From contig JAJRWA010000229.1 in the NCBI GenBank assembly GCA_024277025.1, positions 1 to 62,224 on the forward strand: a stretch of 62,224 bases of DNA. Reading direction: 5' to 3'. Source of the DNA: Candidatus Krumholzibacteriota bacterium. GTDB lineage: Bacteria > Krumholzibacteriota > Krumholzibacteriia > LZORAL124-64-63. Below, piece by piece: positions 27,258-37,077 of this stretch. The position numbers were made by a program, and so were the translations under genes. How positions within the stretch are numbered: position 1 is the stretch's first letter; every line of letters starts with the position of its first letter. The notes under the pieces were generated by a model. It was not told where the DNA came from, did not search any database, and was given only the letters and a program-made list of their open reading frames with translations.

Positions 27258-29416
27258 GGCAACTGCGTGCCATCGTCAGCCGCGAGGTCGGTGCCTTTTT
27301 CCACTCGGCCATGGCGCCGGTGGTGCTGGCCGGCTTCCTGGTCGCCGTCGGGCTGTTCTTCACCATTTTCATCTTCGGCTACAGCGACATGTCCCTGGCG
27401 GCGCTGCAAAGTCCGCGGGCGGGCAACTATATCAATCTGGCCGAGGGTATCTTCCGGCCGCTGGTTTCCAATACGGTCTTCTTCCTGATGTTCCTGGTGC
27501 CCGCCCTGACCATGCGGCTGTTTGCGCCCGAGTTCAGCAGCGGCCGCTATGATCTGCTGGCCAGTTGGCCGGTCTCCGACGAAGCCTGGGTCGTCGGCAA
27601 GTGGTTGTCCGGTCTGGTGGCCGTGCTGGTGATGATCCTGTGTGCGGCGGCCTACATCGGTGTGGTCTGGGTGTTGGGTACGCCGGAGGTGGGCCCGGCG
27701 TTCAGCGCGGTGCTGGGCGAACTGCTGTTCGGCGGGATGCTGCTGGCCTGGGGTCTGCTCGCCTCCAGCCTCTTCAGCCATCAGATGGTGGCCTACTTCC
27801 TGGCCTTTATCTGGTCCCTGCTGCTGTTCATCGTCGGTTCGCTCGAAAGGTTTTTGCCCGGTGCGCTGGGCGTGGCGGTTCGTGAACTCAGCTCGCTGAC
27901 CCACTACGAGCGGTTCAGTCGCGGCGTTATCGACTCCCGTGACCTGATCTATTTCGCCCTGATGACCATCGTGCCCCTGGTGGCGGCCACCGCGGTCCTG
28001 GGCGGCCGCCGTTTGCCAGCCGGGCGCAAGGCCGCGCGCTGGACCACGCCCGCCCTGGTGCTGGTCATCGCGGTCGTCGTGTACGCCCTGGGCCTGATGT
28101 GGCCGGTGACCTGGGACCTGACCGGGAACAAGCGTTACAGCCTGGCGCCCCAGACCAACCAGATCCTGGACAATCTGGGCGACAGCCTGGACCAGAGTGG
28201 CGTGGCGGACAAGATCATGGTCTACGCTTTCTACCAGCGGCTGGATCCGGCGCGCGACATCACCGAGGCCCTGCTCAAGTCCTGCGCCCAGCGCTCCCGT
28301 CATTTCCGTTTCCGGGTCATTGATCCGGAGGTCGACCTGGAACTGGTCCGCAAGTTCGATATCACGTCGACCCGCACCATGGTCGTCGAGGCGGGCGAGC
28401 GCTACACGTCGGTGCTGCAGCCGGAGGAAAGCGCCTTGATCAGCGCCGTCTACCGGCTGGCCACGGGCAAGCTGGCCCGGATCTGCAATCTGGTCGGCCA
28501 CGGCGAACACAGAATCGAGGCCGACGACCGGAGCGGTTATTCCAATTACGCCCAGATCCTGTACGACCAGGGCTACGACGTACGGCCCCTGGCCCTGGCC
28601 AACCTGGCGGATGTGCCGGACTTCTGCGACGTGCTGGTGATCGCCGGTCCGCGCCTGCAGCCGGAGCCGTCCGAGCTCGTGGCTATCGAAAGGCATCTGG
28701 TCCGTGGGGGTGCCGTTCTGGCCCTGTTCGACGCGCCGACGCCCAGCGGCTGGGTCGACTGGATGGCCAAGTGGCGAGTCGGGTTGACCGGTGATGTGCT
28801 GGTTGACGTGGAACAGGTGGGGCGCCGCCAGGGGGTCGGGGCCCGGACGATGATCGTCAGCGAAGAGTACGGTGACCACGAGATCGTGCGCAGCCTCAAG
28901 GGCATGGCGACGGTTTTCCCGTTGGTGCAGACCCTGACGATGGTCGGCGAGCCGGACAGCGCGGTCACCGGGGCGATTCTTCTGCAGAGCAGCCCCAAGA
29001 CCTGGGCCGAGACCGATCCCGACACGCGTTTCAGCGGCACCCCCCACTTCGATCGTGAGAGTGACCAGGTGGGTCCGCTGCCCTTCGGCATGGTCCTGGA
29101 ACTGGCCATCGGGCCGAACCCGGAACGCCCCGGCCGCCTGGTCGTGATCGGCAACTCCGAGTTCCTCAACAACGCGACGGTCAAGCTGGTGGGCAACCGG
29201 GATCTGCTGCTCAACGCGGTGGGCTGGCTGGCGCGGGAGGAAGGCCTGATCAATCTGCGCGGCCGCGACCCGCTGAGTCAACCGGTGGTCTTGAGCCAGA
29301 CCACCAAGGAAGTGCTCGGCTGGGGCGCGGTGCTGGGTTGGCCGCTGCTGATCGGCAGTCTGGCTTTCGGCCTTCGTCTGCGCCACCGGCGCGGCAACGG
29401 AAAGACGCGCCCATGA
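27254..29416 (+). CDS. Fused ABC-2 permease and GldG-like auxiliary domain
   Basis: 720 residues. Residues 1-250 form an ABC-2 permease with about six membrane segments (VLAGFLVAVGLFFTIFIFGY near the start). Another membrane segment near residue 280 leads into an extracytoplasmic GldG/ABC-auxiliary domain (residues about 290-670, e.g. TRTMVVEAGERYTSVLQPEE, RICNLVGHGEHRIEADD). A last membrane helix lies near the end (AVLGWPLLIGSLAFGLRL). In Bacteroidota the two halves are separate GldF and GldG proteins needed for gliding/secretion. Here they are one chain. Coupled to both neighbours by ATGA overlaps. Confidence 0.9.
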   Translation: MRQLRAIVSREVGAFFHSAMAPVVLAGFLVAVGLFFTIFIFGYSDMSLAALQSPRAGNYINLAEGIFRPLVSNTVFFLMFLVPALTMRLFAPEFSSGRYDLLASWPVSDEAWVVGKWLSGLVAVLVMILCAAAYIGVVWVLGTPEVGPAFSAVLGELLFGGMLLAWGLLASSLFSHQMVAYFLAFIWSLLLFIVGSLERFLPGALGVAVRELSSLTHYERFSRGVIDSRDLIYFALMTIVPLVAATAVLGGRRLPAGRKAARWTTPALVLVIAVVVYALGLMWPVTWDLTGNKRYSLAPQTNQILDNLGDSLDQSGVADKIMVYAFYQRLDPARDITEALLKSCAQRSRHFRFRVIDPEVDLELVRKFDITSTRTMVVEAGERYTSVLQPEESALISAVYRLATGKLARICNLVGHGEHRIEADDRSGYSNYAQILYDQGYDVRPLALANLADVPDFCDVLVIAGPRLQPEPSELVAIERHLVRGGAVLALFDAPTPSGWVDWMAKWRVGLTGDVLVDVEQVGRRQGVGARTMIVSEEYGDHEIVRSLKGMATVFPLVQTLTMVGEPDSAVTGAILLQSSPKTWAETDPDTRFSGTPHFDRESDQVGPLPFGMVLELAIGPNPERPGRLVVIGNSEFLNNATVKLVGNRDLLLNAVGWLAREEGLINLRGRDPLSQPVVLSQTTKEVLGWGAVLGWPLLIGSLAFGLRLRHRRGNGKTRP

Positions 29417-31002
29417 CCCACCGTTTCAATCGCGCCGGCAGCGCGCCGAAGTCCCTGTTGATTCTGTTGGTGCTGGCTGTCCTGGCCATCGGTGGACTTT
29501 GGCTCGCGCGCCAGAGCCGGCAGGAGGACCTGACGCTGGGCGGACCGCTGTTTCCCGTGGAGCCTGACCAGATAGAGGGGCTGCTGCTGACCCGGAATGG
29601 CCTGCAGTTCCGTTTCGACCGGCAGGATGACGGCAACTGGAGCCTGTCCGGCGCCGCGAACGACTATTTGGACCGGCAGGCGATGACAGCCTTGCTGAAC
29701 GTGTTGCCGACTGCCGTGGGCGGAGCGATCCTGCCCGGGACCGTGAGCGACGACCGGCGCTATGACTTCAACGGCCCGGATGCCATGCGGCTGCGCGTCT
29801 TTCTGCGCGGTGGGCAGGACATCACCCTTTCCCTCGGTGCGCTCAATCCGGTTACCGGCAACTATTTTGCGTCGGGGGCCGGTCGTCAGGGGTGTTTCCC
29901 CGTGGCTGCTCCCTTCCGGGACAAGCTCTTCATGCTGCCGATCACGGTGCAGGCCAAGACTCTGCTGCCGCCTCTGGATCGTACAAAGGTGCAGCGCCTG
30001 GACCTGACCCGCAGTGGCACCGGACACCATTTCGAGCGGTTTGGCGGCCAGTGGTGGTTGCGGCTGCCAACGACGGATCTGAGTGTGGCGTTCAAGGTCT
30101 TTCCCCCGCTTATCCAGCAGTACCAGGCCCGGTATGATGATCGCCGCCGGCAGGATGAGCAGGGGCTGTGGATCATGGCCTCGCGACAGGCCGTCACGAG
30201 TTTGATTTATCAGGTGAGCGAGACGGTGGTGCGGGATATCAAGAGCCCGCGCGAAGCCGCCGGGCGCCTGGAGCAGTGGGATCTGGATCCGCCCTGGCGT
30301 CAGGTTGTCATTGGGGGCCCGGGCTTGAATGCGGATCCGCAGGCACCGGTCGCCGACCAATTCACTATCGGCTTTGGACCGCCGGTAGGTCAGGATCAAG
30401 TGCCGGCCGTGCGCCGCGGCAATGTGCTGCTGACGGATTTCCAGGCGGTGAACCTGTTGGATCAGCCCTTGGCGGCGCTGGTTGAACAGTTCGCCCTGAA
30501 TGAAGTGGCGCGTTTTGCCGATCGGTTGGAAATGACTCGCGAGGGTACGGTGCTGTTGCAGGCCGTGCGGTCGGGCGTGGCCGAGACCGGCGATGGACGC
30601 AGCGCCTGGGAAACCGTGCTGCCGGAAAAGGGCACCAGGAACCTGGACGAGACGGCCCGCCAAGGGCTGAGCCAGGATCTGGTGGTGAATCTCAACCGGA
30701 TCGAGATTCTGGCGGTTCTGCCGCCCGCCAAGGATCCCACGGTGCTTCAGAACCGTGAGCGGGTGCAACTGAAACTGGAGTGGGACCGGAGTGGGCCGAC
30801 CCGGGCACTGAATCTGGAAGTGGGCTATCTCAATGAAGATAACCTCCCGTCAGCAAGTGGGATCGTAGCCGACGCGACCGCTGGCGGCGGTCCGGTCGGT
30901 TTGTGGTATCCGGCGACGGGGAAACTGCTCCAGATTCGCGGCTCTTTACTGGTAACCGCCCGCAATATGGCGGTCTATGTGCGGCCGGATTCGGTCCACT
31001 AG
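29413..31002 (+). CDS. DUF4340 domain protein
   Basis: 529 residues from the ATG that overlaps the permease stop. One N-terminal membrane anchor (LLILLVLAVLAIGGLWLA), the rest probably periplasmic. The repeated pattern QIEGLLLTRNGLQFRFDRQD and RTKVQRLDLTRSGTGHHFER is the DUF4340 signature. Proteins of this family regularly follow GldF/GldG-like ABC genes, so it is likely an accessory of this exporter. No enzymatic residues are evident. Confidence 0.85.
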   Translation: MTHRFNRAGSAPKSLLILLVLAVLAIGGLWLARQSRQEDLTLGGPLFPVEPDQIEGLLLTRNGLQFRFDRQDDGNWSLSGAANDYLDRQAMTALLNVLPTAVGGAILPGTVSDDRRYDFNGPDAMRLRVFLRGGQDITLSLGALNPVTGNYFASGAGRQGCFPVAAPFRDKLFMLPITVQAKTLLPPLDRTKVQRLDLTRSGTGHHFERFGGQWWLRLPTTDLSVAFKVFPPLIQQYQARYDDRRRQDEQGLWIMASRQAVTSLIYQVSETVVRDIKSPREAAGRLEQWDLDPPWRQVVIGGPGLNADPQAPVADQFTIGFGPPVGQDQVPAVRRGNVLLTDFQAVNLLDQPLAALVEQFALNEVARFADRLEMTREGTVLLQAVRSGVAETGDGRSAWETVLPEKGTRNLDETARQGLSQDLVVNLNRIEILAVLPPAKDPTVLQNRERVQLKLEWDRSGPTRALNLEVGYLNEDNLPSASGIVADATAGGGPVGLWYPATGKLLQIRGSLLVTARNMAVYVRPDSVH

Positions 31003-31019
31003 TGGCTCACCGACGAATC

Positions 31020-31028
31020 TGCTATGAT
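31020..31028 (+). promoter_or_regulatory. Candidate extended -10 promoter
   Basis: TGCTATGAT is an extended -10 element, 50 bases before the ATG of the small secreted protein gene. No convincing -35 box is seen 17 bases upstream, which is common for extended -10 promoters. Confidence 0.4.
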
Positions 31029-31077
31029 TCTTCCGGGGTGGGGAAGGGACGACTTTCACACCAACCAGGGGGAATTC

Positions 31078-31497
31078 ATGAAACCATTGTGCAAGCTGCT
31101 TACTGTCATTGTTCTGCTGTTGTGGGCCGGCGGGGCTTGGGCTCACGAGTTCTCGATGCCCATAGCCGTGTCTGCCGACGGCAGCGGCCACTTCGAGTTT
31201 GACGTGGTCGTGACCATATCCAGCCCGACCCTGTTCGGATCGAGTGAAATCGACGGTACCGACAACACCGACGTGGTGCACACCTGGGCCGACGGGTTCT
31301 GTCTGGGGACCTGGGCGGCCGGCACCTATGTCGAGACGGTGGCGGGCAACCTGCTGGATCCGGCAGTCGGCGGATCCGTCATGTACCGGCACGACATGTG
31401 TGACGGCTGGGTGGGAACCGGCACGACGATGATCCTGCCGCCGACGGTGGGTACCGAACCGGTGGCCTGGAGCCTGATCAAGGCTTTGTATCGTTGA
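31078..31497 (+). CDS. Small secreted protein with C-terminal WxxIKxLYR motif
   Basis: 139 residues with a clear signal peptide (KLLTVIVLLLWAGGAWA, cleavage before HEFS). The mature part is a small beta-rich domain with two Cys that could pair. No known family. It ends in EPVAWSLIKALYR. The other small secreted protein of this window (42862-43440) ends in SSSWGTVKSLFR, so a short shared C-terminal signal is likely. The start has AGGGGGAATTC before it; the frame extends further upstream without a binding site. Confidence 0.75.
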   Translation: MKPLCKLLTVIVLLLWAGGAWAHEFSMPIAVSADGSGHFEFDVVVTISSPTLFGSSEIDGTDNTDVVHTWADGFCLGTWAAGTYVETVAGNLLDPAVGGSVMYRHDMCDGWVGTGTTMILPPTVGTEPVAWSLIKALYR

Positions 31498-31510
31498 GTT
31501 GGCCGGCGGC

Positions 31511-33031
31511 CTATTCGGCTGTCACGACCAGCATGGGCACCACGGTCTGGGTGTAGCCTGCGCGATCCCAGGCTGGCGGGTCCAGCAACTGGACCGGTGC
31601 CACAGCCACCGTTGTGTCCAGGGGCAGGTTGGCCAGCGTCTCGGCGTAGCGCTCGGCCAGGACCGCGAAGCGCGGTTGCAGGTCTTGGGCCACCGGAGCG
31701 GCCGCCGGTAGTTTCAGCTGGCGCGGATTGACGAACCGGCCCCGGCGTTTGACCCGGTAGTCCAGATGCGGCCCGGTGGCATAGCCGGTCGCCCCCACAT
31801 ATCCGATCACCTGACCCTGATTGACCTTCGTACCCTTGCGGATCCCCTTGGCAAAGCGGGACAGATGCAGGTAATAGGTCTCATAGTCGCTGTTGGTGTG
31901 GCGGATCTGGATGTAGCGGCCGTTGCCCTTCTTGCGCGTGGCCGTCACCACCACGCCATCACCGCCGGCGCGCACGGGCGTGCCCAGGGGGGCGGCATAA
32001 TCAACGCCCAGATGCGGCATCCATCTCTTGAGGACCGGGTGGAAGCGGCGCTGGGTGAAGCCGTCACTGATGCGCGAGTAATTCAAGGGCGCGCGCAGCA
32101 GTTGCTTCTGCATGCTTTGGCCCTCGGCGTCGTAGTAGTGCGGGTGATCCCCCTCGGTGAAGAGGAAAGCCTCGTGCTGTCGGCCCTTGTTCACCAGTTC
32201 AAGGGCTTCAATGGCACCGGTGCGGACCAGTTTGCCATCCTTCCAGACCTCTTCATACAGAATGCGGAAGGTGTCGCCCCGGCGCAGGTCGCGTTTGAAA
32301 TCGATGTCCCAGCCCATGATGTCGTTCATCTTGGCGGCCAGGGACAATGGCGCGTGGATCTCCTGCAGGCTGGCGTAGAGGCTGTTGTTGATCGTGCCGC
32401 TGACACCTTTGAGCACGTGTTCGACCGGATAGGTGCCGTCCTGGCGCACGTAGGAGTCTCCTTCGCGGACCCAGGTCACGTGGCTCTCTTCGTCCAGATC
32501 GTAGGCCAGGGATTTCAGGCCGCCGTCCGAGGTGATATGCACCCGGAAGACCTCACCGGATTTCACCCGGCGCAAATCCCGGAAGGATTTTGAATCCCCA
32601 ACGATGGTCATGATGTCTTCGTGGGCCACACCACGGGCGGCCAGCGCTTCGTAGAAAGTCTGTCCCCGGCCGATTCTCATCTCCACCGGGCCGACATCGG
32701 GCCGAAAGACGGGACCCAGTTCGGTGACGGAGAGGTAGGCGTCGGTCGGGCGCACCAGGCCGCCGCGGGGCGGCCTGCCCCGCGACAGACTCAGTTGTCC
32801 GACCTGATCCAGACCTGACAGGAGCGAAGTTTCGGCGGGACCCCCGCGACCGTTTTCCCAATTGACCGGGGCCGGGGACGGAGTCAGCACCGAGACGCCC
32901 CACACCAGCAGGGTCAGGCCCAGCACGCCGACTGCGGGCAGGGTCCAGCGAGCGAGCAGAGCCGCGGGACGGTTCTTGCTGTCTGGCTTGAGTTCAGGCG
33001 TGTTCAGGGGGTCGCCCTTTCTTTCCGGCAT
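31511..33031 (-). CDS. Membrane-anchored M23 family metallopeptidase
   Basis: 506 residues, likely a murein endopeptidase. One N-terminal membrane segment (LPAVGVLGLTLLVWGVSVL), then an OapA/LysM-like section and linker. The M23 (LytM) domain is at about 330-450, with MPHLGVDYAAPLGTPVRAGG (His and Asp zinc ligands) and GYATGPHLDYRVKRRGRFVN. The usual HxH is HLD, so the last zinc ligand is Asp instead of His. I believe this variant occurs in related long M23 proteins and may still bind zinc. Convergent with the preceding small secreted gene. Confidence 0.88.
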   Translation of the reverse strand: MPERKGDPLNTPELKPDSKNRPAALLARWTLPAVGVLGLTLLVWGVSVLTPSPAPVNWENGRGGPAETSLLSGLDQVGQLSLSRGRPPRGGLVRPTDAYLSVTELGPVFRPDVGPVEMRIGRGQTFYEALAARGVAHEDIMTIVGDSKSFRDLRRVKSGEVFRVHITSDGGLKSLAYDLDEESHVTWVREGDSYVRQDGTYPVEHVLKGVSGTINNSLYASLQEIHAPLSLAAKMNDIMGWDIDFKRDLRRGDTFRILYEEVWKDGKLVRTGAIEALELVNKGRQHEAFLFTEGDHPHYYDAEGQSMQKQLLRAPLNYSRISDGFTQRRFHPVLKRWMPHLGVDYAAPLGTPVRAGGDGVVVTATRKKGNGRYIQIRHTNSDYETYYLHLSRFAKGIRKGTKVNQGQVIGYVGATGYATGPHLDYRVKRRGRFVNPRQLKLPAAAPVAQDLQPRFAVLAERYAETLANLPLDTTVAVAPVQLLDPPAWDRAGYTQTVVPMLVVTAE

Positions 33032-33264
33032 TTTCGCGGCGGGGGAGTTGTCTTCCTACGCGCCCAAAAATGCTACAGATAGAGGCCCGGAGGCAAGAGC
33101 TTTCTGGTACGCAATGGCCAGATGTGCTGTTGCCGGACCCCGGGTCCGTGGTATCATGGCCGAGACCAAGACACGGACCATTGCGAAATGCCCGGTGATG
33201 CGACTATTTTTTGATAGTTCGTATCCCGAAAGCTGGCATTCCGAAACTTTTCGGAGGTATTTCT

Positions 33265-35334
33265 TTGTTTACGCTCAACTGTTGCAACTGGCGTGCCGGG
33301 ATCTTCCCGGTTGTCCTGCCAATGGTCCTGCTGGTCCTCGTCGCGCCGGCCCTGGGTTTCTGGTACGACCCTGCCGGCGTGGCTGATGATTTCTTCGGCA
33401 ACTCCATGACCGAACTGCGGGACATCAACGGCGATGGCTACGATGAGTTCCTGGTCGGGATCGCCGGCAGTGATACGACCGGCCTGGACTCGGGCGAGGT
33501 CTTTCTCTGGCTCGGCGGCCCGGCCGTCAACCTGGCGCCGGACCGAATCTGGACCGGCACCTCACCCGAACTTTTCGGCTGGAGCCTGGCCAACATCGGC
33601 GATGTGAACAACGACAATATCGAGGACTTCGCCGTGGGCGCCCCCCTGTCCAACGCGGGCGGTGCGGCACGTGGTCGGGTCTGCATTTTCTACGGCAAAG
33701 CCGACCCGATGGCGATTTCAGACACGCCGGATGTGATCATCAGCGGGGCTACCGGTGGCGATCAGTTCGGCTACGCCATCAGTGCCGCCGGTGATTTCGA
33801 CGGTGATGGCAAGGACGACTTCATCGTCGGCGCGCCCTACAACGATATGCGGGCCCAGGACGCCGGTGCGGCGTATGTCATCTACGGCGGCAACGGTGGG
33901 CCCAGCACGAACCTGGCCAACGCCACGGCATTCGCCGGGGAGATTGCCGGCGATCTCTTTGGCTGGTCGGTCTCCGATGCGGGCAATTTCCTGAGCGGCA
34001 ATGAGGACTGTGTGGCCGTCGGCGCGCCCCTGTCCAACATTCATGGCGGTCTGGCCGCCGGAGCGGTCTATGTCTTCCAGGGCAAGCTCGGTGGGGCTTC
34101 CCCTGACACGACCATTGATTTCGTGGCGGGCATCAGCGCCAACGCGGCGCCGGGCAGCCAGTTCGGCTTCGCGGTGCGCGGCGTGGGCCGGCTCGACACC
34201 GACTCGAACGATGATCTGGCGGTTGGTGGCCCGTACTGCAACGAGGGGGGCAACGAGGCGGGGCGGGTCGAGATCTTCTACGGCGGCCTGAATCCGGCGG
34301 TGGTGGCCGACCATGCCATCGACGGACAGTTGCCCAACGGCAATTTCGGCTGGTCCCTGGATCGGATTGGCGATGTGTCCGGCACATCCCGCGACGATGT
34401 GCTGATCAGCGCTCCCTTCTACGACGGTGCCGCCACCAATGGCGGCCGGGCCTACATCTATGAGGGCAGTTCCAGTGCGACCAATGCCGGGAATCTGGTC
34501 ATCCTGGCCAACGATCCGGCTGTGCCCGGCACTGCGGCGAACGATCGCTTTGGTTTCGCGGTGGCCCTGGCCGGGGACTTCGACAATGACGGTATGCCGG
34601 ACTACGCGGTCAGCGCGCCGCAGGCCAACAACCCGAACAGCAACACGACGGCCGGCACGGTGCTGCTGACGCTCAGCTCCATTGGTCCGGTGCCGGCGCT
34701 GTTGCGCGACTGGAAGGCGCACTGGAGCGGCTCCGATGTGGTGGAACTCGACTTTGCCCTGTCACTGCCGGCCGAGAGTCTGGCGGAAATCCGGCTCAAC
34801 CGGCGGCAGCACGACCAGGATGGCATTGTGCGCGCCGAAACGACGATCTGGTCAGGACCGGCCCGGTTGCAGGATGAAGGGGCGACCGATGTCCTGGCCC
34901 GTCAGGGTGATGGCTTTGTCTACCGGGATGATGTGTCGGCGGCAGCGGCGGTGGCTGCGAGTTACAGCTACAGCCTGACCGCAGTTGGCGTTGATGGACA
35001 GGACGTGCTGTTGAGCAACCTGTCCGGACCGGGCGCGCCACCGGCGGTGGCGCCGGTGACCGTGGCTTTGGCCGCGGCCTGGCCCAATCCGGCCAACCCG
35101 CTGGTGAATATTCGCTTCCGGGCTGCCGTCGGCACTGTGGCCACCGTGCGGATCATGGATGTGCGGGGCCGCGTCGTGCGGGAGTTGCACCAGGGGTTGG
35201 GCGCCGGTGACTGGCAGACCGTGGTCTGGGACGGCCTGAGTGACAGCGGCCGCGCCGCCGCTTCGGGCGTGTACCTGATCCGGCTCGAGTCAGGCGGACT
35301 GCTGCGCACCGAGCGTGTCACGCTGGCCCGATGA
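33265..35334 (+). CDS. Secreted seven-bladed FG-GAP protein with FlgD-like C-terminus
   Basis: 689 residues from a TTG at 33265, 6 bases after GGAGGT; an earlier TTG at 33211 lacks a binding site. An N-terminal signal segment (VVLPMVLLVLVAPALGF) is followed by seven integrin-type FG-GAP repeats, several with calcium loops (DINGDGYDE, DFDGDGKDD, DFDNDGMPD). Next comes an Ig-like region and a C-terminal FlgD/T9SS-like domain (WPNPANPLVNIRF, then GLSDSGRAAASGVYLIRLES). It is probably an extracellular or surface adhesin/propeller protein. This architecture is typical of FCB-group bacteria. Its stop overlaps the add start by four bases. Confidence 0.88.
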   Translation: MFTLNCCNWRAGIFPVVLPMVLLVLVAPALGFWYDPAGVADDFFGNSMTELRDINGDGYDEFLVGIAGSDTTGLDSGEVFLWLGGPAVNLAPDRIWTGTSPELFGWSLANIGDVNNDNIEDFAVGAPLSNAGGAARGRVCIFYGKADPMAISDTPDVIISGATGGDQFGYAISAAGDFDGDGKDDFIVGAPYNDMRAQDAGAAYVIYGGNGGPSTNLANATAFAGEIAGDLFGWSVSDAGNFLSGNEDCVAVGAPLSNIHGGLAAGAVYVFQGKLGGASPDTTIDFVAGISANAAPGSQFGFAVRGVGRLDTDSNDDLAVGGPYCNEGGNEAGRVEIFYGGLNPAVVADHAIDGQLPNGNFGWSLDRIGDVSGTSRDDVLISAPFYDGAATNGGRAYIYEGSSSATNAGNLVILANDPAVPGTAANDRFGFAVALAGDFDNDGMPDYAVSAPQANNPNSNTTAGTVLLTLSSIGPVPALLRDWKAHWSGSDVVELDFALSLPAESLAEIRLNRRQHDQDGIVRAETTIWSGPARLQDEGATDVLARQGDGFVYRDDVSAAAAVAASYSYSLTAVGVDGQDVLLSNLSGPGAPPAVAPVTVALAAAWPNPANPLVNIRFRAAVGTVATVRIMDVRGRVVRELHQGLGAGDWQTVVWDGLSDSGRAAASGVYLIRLESGGLLRTERVTLAR

Positions 35335-36305
35335 ACCGCGACCGCGTCGAACTGCACACCCACCTGGAAGGATCAGTCACCCCCGGGCGGCTGATCCTTC
35401 TGGCGGAGAAGTACGGGCAGCCGGGTGTGGCCCGGGCCTGTCTGACCCCCGATGGCGGACACTTCGCGTTCACGGGGTTTCACGGTTTTCTGGATCTCTA
35501 CAAGGCCGCGACCAGCGTCATGCGTGAGCCGTCGGATTTTCACGCCATGGCGGTGGATCTGGGTGGGCAACTGGCCGCAGACGGCGTGGGCTACGCTGAA
35601 GTCGCGGTCTCCTACGGCGTGCTGCTGGTGCGCGGAATCGACCCTTTGCCGGTGCAGCGGGCCTTGCACGAAGCGGCGGCCGAAGTGGCCGAAACCCAGG
35701 GCGTACGGCTGCGCTGGCTGCCGGACGCCGTGCGTCAGCTCGACGAGAAATGGGCCTGGCGCGCCTGGGAGAAGGCGGCTACGGCCGGTCGTGAACTGGG
35801 GGTGGTGGGCTTCGGCCTGGGCGGTGACGAGGCTGCCGGACCGGCGCGGCGGTTTGCCAGACTCTTTGCCGAGGTCAAGGGCGAGGGTTTCGGGATCTCC
35901 ATCCATGCGGGCGAGTTGCCTGGTCTGGGCGCAGGCGCGGTGGCTTCGGTGCGTGAGGCGATCGAGGAGTGCGGTGCCGATCGCATCGGGCACGGGTTGG
36001 CCGCGGCCGGAGACCCCCTGCTGCTGGCGACCCTGGCGGCTCGCGGCATATTCGTCGAGTTGTGTCCGGGTTCGAATGTCTTGACGGGCGGTGTGGCTTC
36101 ATTCGCCGAGTTTCCGTTCGCTGCGTTTCTTGAGGCCGGCGTGCCGTGTGCCTTGAACACCGACGATCGAACAATGTTCGACCTGAATCTCGAACAGGCA
36201 TACAAGCAGGCAACCGAGCTGCTGCAACTGACCGACGACGCGGCGGCGGCGATGCAGACCGCGGCTGCAGCGGCCGCATTTGACAAGGTCCGAGAGGGCT
36301 CTTGA
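35331..36305 (+). CDS. add: Adenosine deaminase family protein
   Basis: 324 residues. Hydrolyses adenosine (or a related 6-aminopurine) to inosine and ammonia. The zinc ligands are HTHLEGS at residues 9-15 and the His of HAGEL. The catalytic Glu is in the same HAGEL segment. ADRIGHGL and NTDDRTMF supply the remaining His and Asp. A short enzyme compared with E. coli Add (333), and it could equally be an adenine deaminase. The start overlaps the FG-GAP gene. Confidence 0.88.
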   Translation: MNRDRVELHTHLEGSVTPGRLILLAEKYGQPGVARACLTPDGGHFAFTGFHGFLDLYKAATSVMREPSDFHAMAVDLGGQLAADGVGYAEVAVSYGVLLVRGIDPLPVQRALHEAAAEVAETQGVRLRWLPDAVRQLDEKWAWRAWEKAATAGRELGVVGFGLGGDEAAGPARRFARLFAEVKGEGFGISIHAGELPGLGAGAVASVREAIEECGADRIGHGLAAAGDPLLLATLAARGIFVELCPGSNVLTGGVASFAEFPFAAFLEAGVPCALNTDDRTMFDLNLEQAYKQATELLQLTDDAAAAMQTAAAAAAFDKVREGS

Positions 36306-36316
36306 AGGAGGACTCG

Positions 36317-37048
36317 ATGCACGATAGCCGAAGAGTTCGAAGCTGCCGGCTGTCCCTGTTGCTGGGGCTGGCCCTGATGCTGGCGGCCGCCCCCGCCCTG
36401 GCCGGCGGCATGTGGTTCAAGGCCGCCGGCGGTGTCAGCGGCCTCGCCATGGACGACATCAACAACGGCACCTATCGTTTCTATGACACCTCAATCCGCG
36501 GCTTCAATTTTCCGGATCTCAAGTCCGGCTTCAGCCTCAGTCTTCATCTGGGCAATGACATATCCGAAACGGTAGCCTTCGGTTTTTCATGGGACATGCA
36601 GCATGCCCACCTGGCCGGAACCGACGTGGATGTGTCGGCGGTCATGAAGCTCGATGCTGACTTCTTCATGGGCCACTTCTATTGGACACCCGTGCGGGGA
36701 CGCCGCTTCAGTCTGGGGGCGGCCGGGGGGCTGGGGTTTGTGGCGGCCGATGGCACGGTCAAGGTGGAGCAGGGCGCCGTGTCCTTCGGTGAAGGCAAGA
36801 CCAGCGGCACTTCCCTGACCGTCGAAGCGCTGGCGACCCTGGAGTACGCCTTGGCGTCGAACCAGGCGCTGCAGTTGACGGCCGGTTGGCGCCTGGCCGA
36901 AGTGGATGAAGTCAAGTTCGAGGGCTCGACAGCGCTGAAGGAAGACGGAACCAATCTGGCCCTGGACTATACGGGGTACACGCTGAAGCTGGGTGTGCTG
37001 TGGCGGTTTGGTTCGGGTCCCGGCGGGGCGGGGCCGGATCTTCAGTAG
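36317..37048 (+). CDS. Outer membrane beta-barrel-like protein
   Basis: 243 residues with a signal peptide (LLLGLALMLAAAPALAGGMW) and a strong GAAGGAGGA ribosome binding site. The mature part alternates hydrophobic and polar residues in strands (KSGFSLSLHLGNDISETVAF, then FSLGAAGGLGFVAAD) and ends in an aromatic-containing strand (KLGVLWRF), as in small OmpW/OmpA-like eight- to ten-strand barrels. The exact family is not recognised. Confidence 0.7.
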   Translation: MHDSRRVRSCRLSLLLGLALMLAAAPALAGGMWFKAAGGVSGLAMDDINNGTYRFYDTSIRGFNFPDLKSGFSLSLHLGNDISETVAFGFSWDMQHAHLAGTDVDVSAVMKLDADFFMGHFYWTPVRGRRFSLGAAGGLGFVAADGTVKVEQGAVSFGEGKTSGTSLTVEALATLEYALASNQALQLTAGWRLAEVDEVKFEGSTALKEDGTNLALDYTGYTLKLGVLWRFGSGPGGAGPDLQ

Positions 37049-37077
37049 CCCGGCCAGGCCGGTGCCGGGGGAGCATC

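Noticed and set aside
26768-29386. 872-codon minus-strand open frame opposite the ABC permease
   Set aside because: Rich in Gln/His/Arg as expected for an antisense shadow of GC-rich coding DNA; the plus strand has clear domains.
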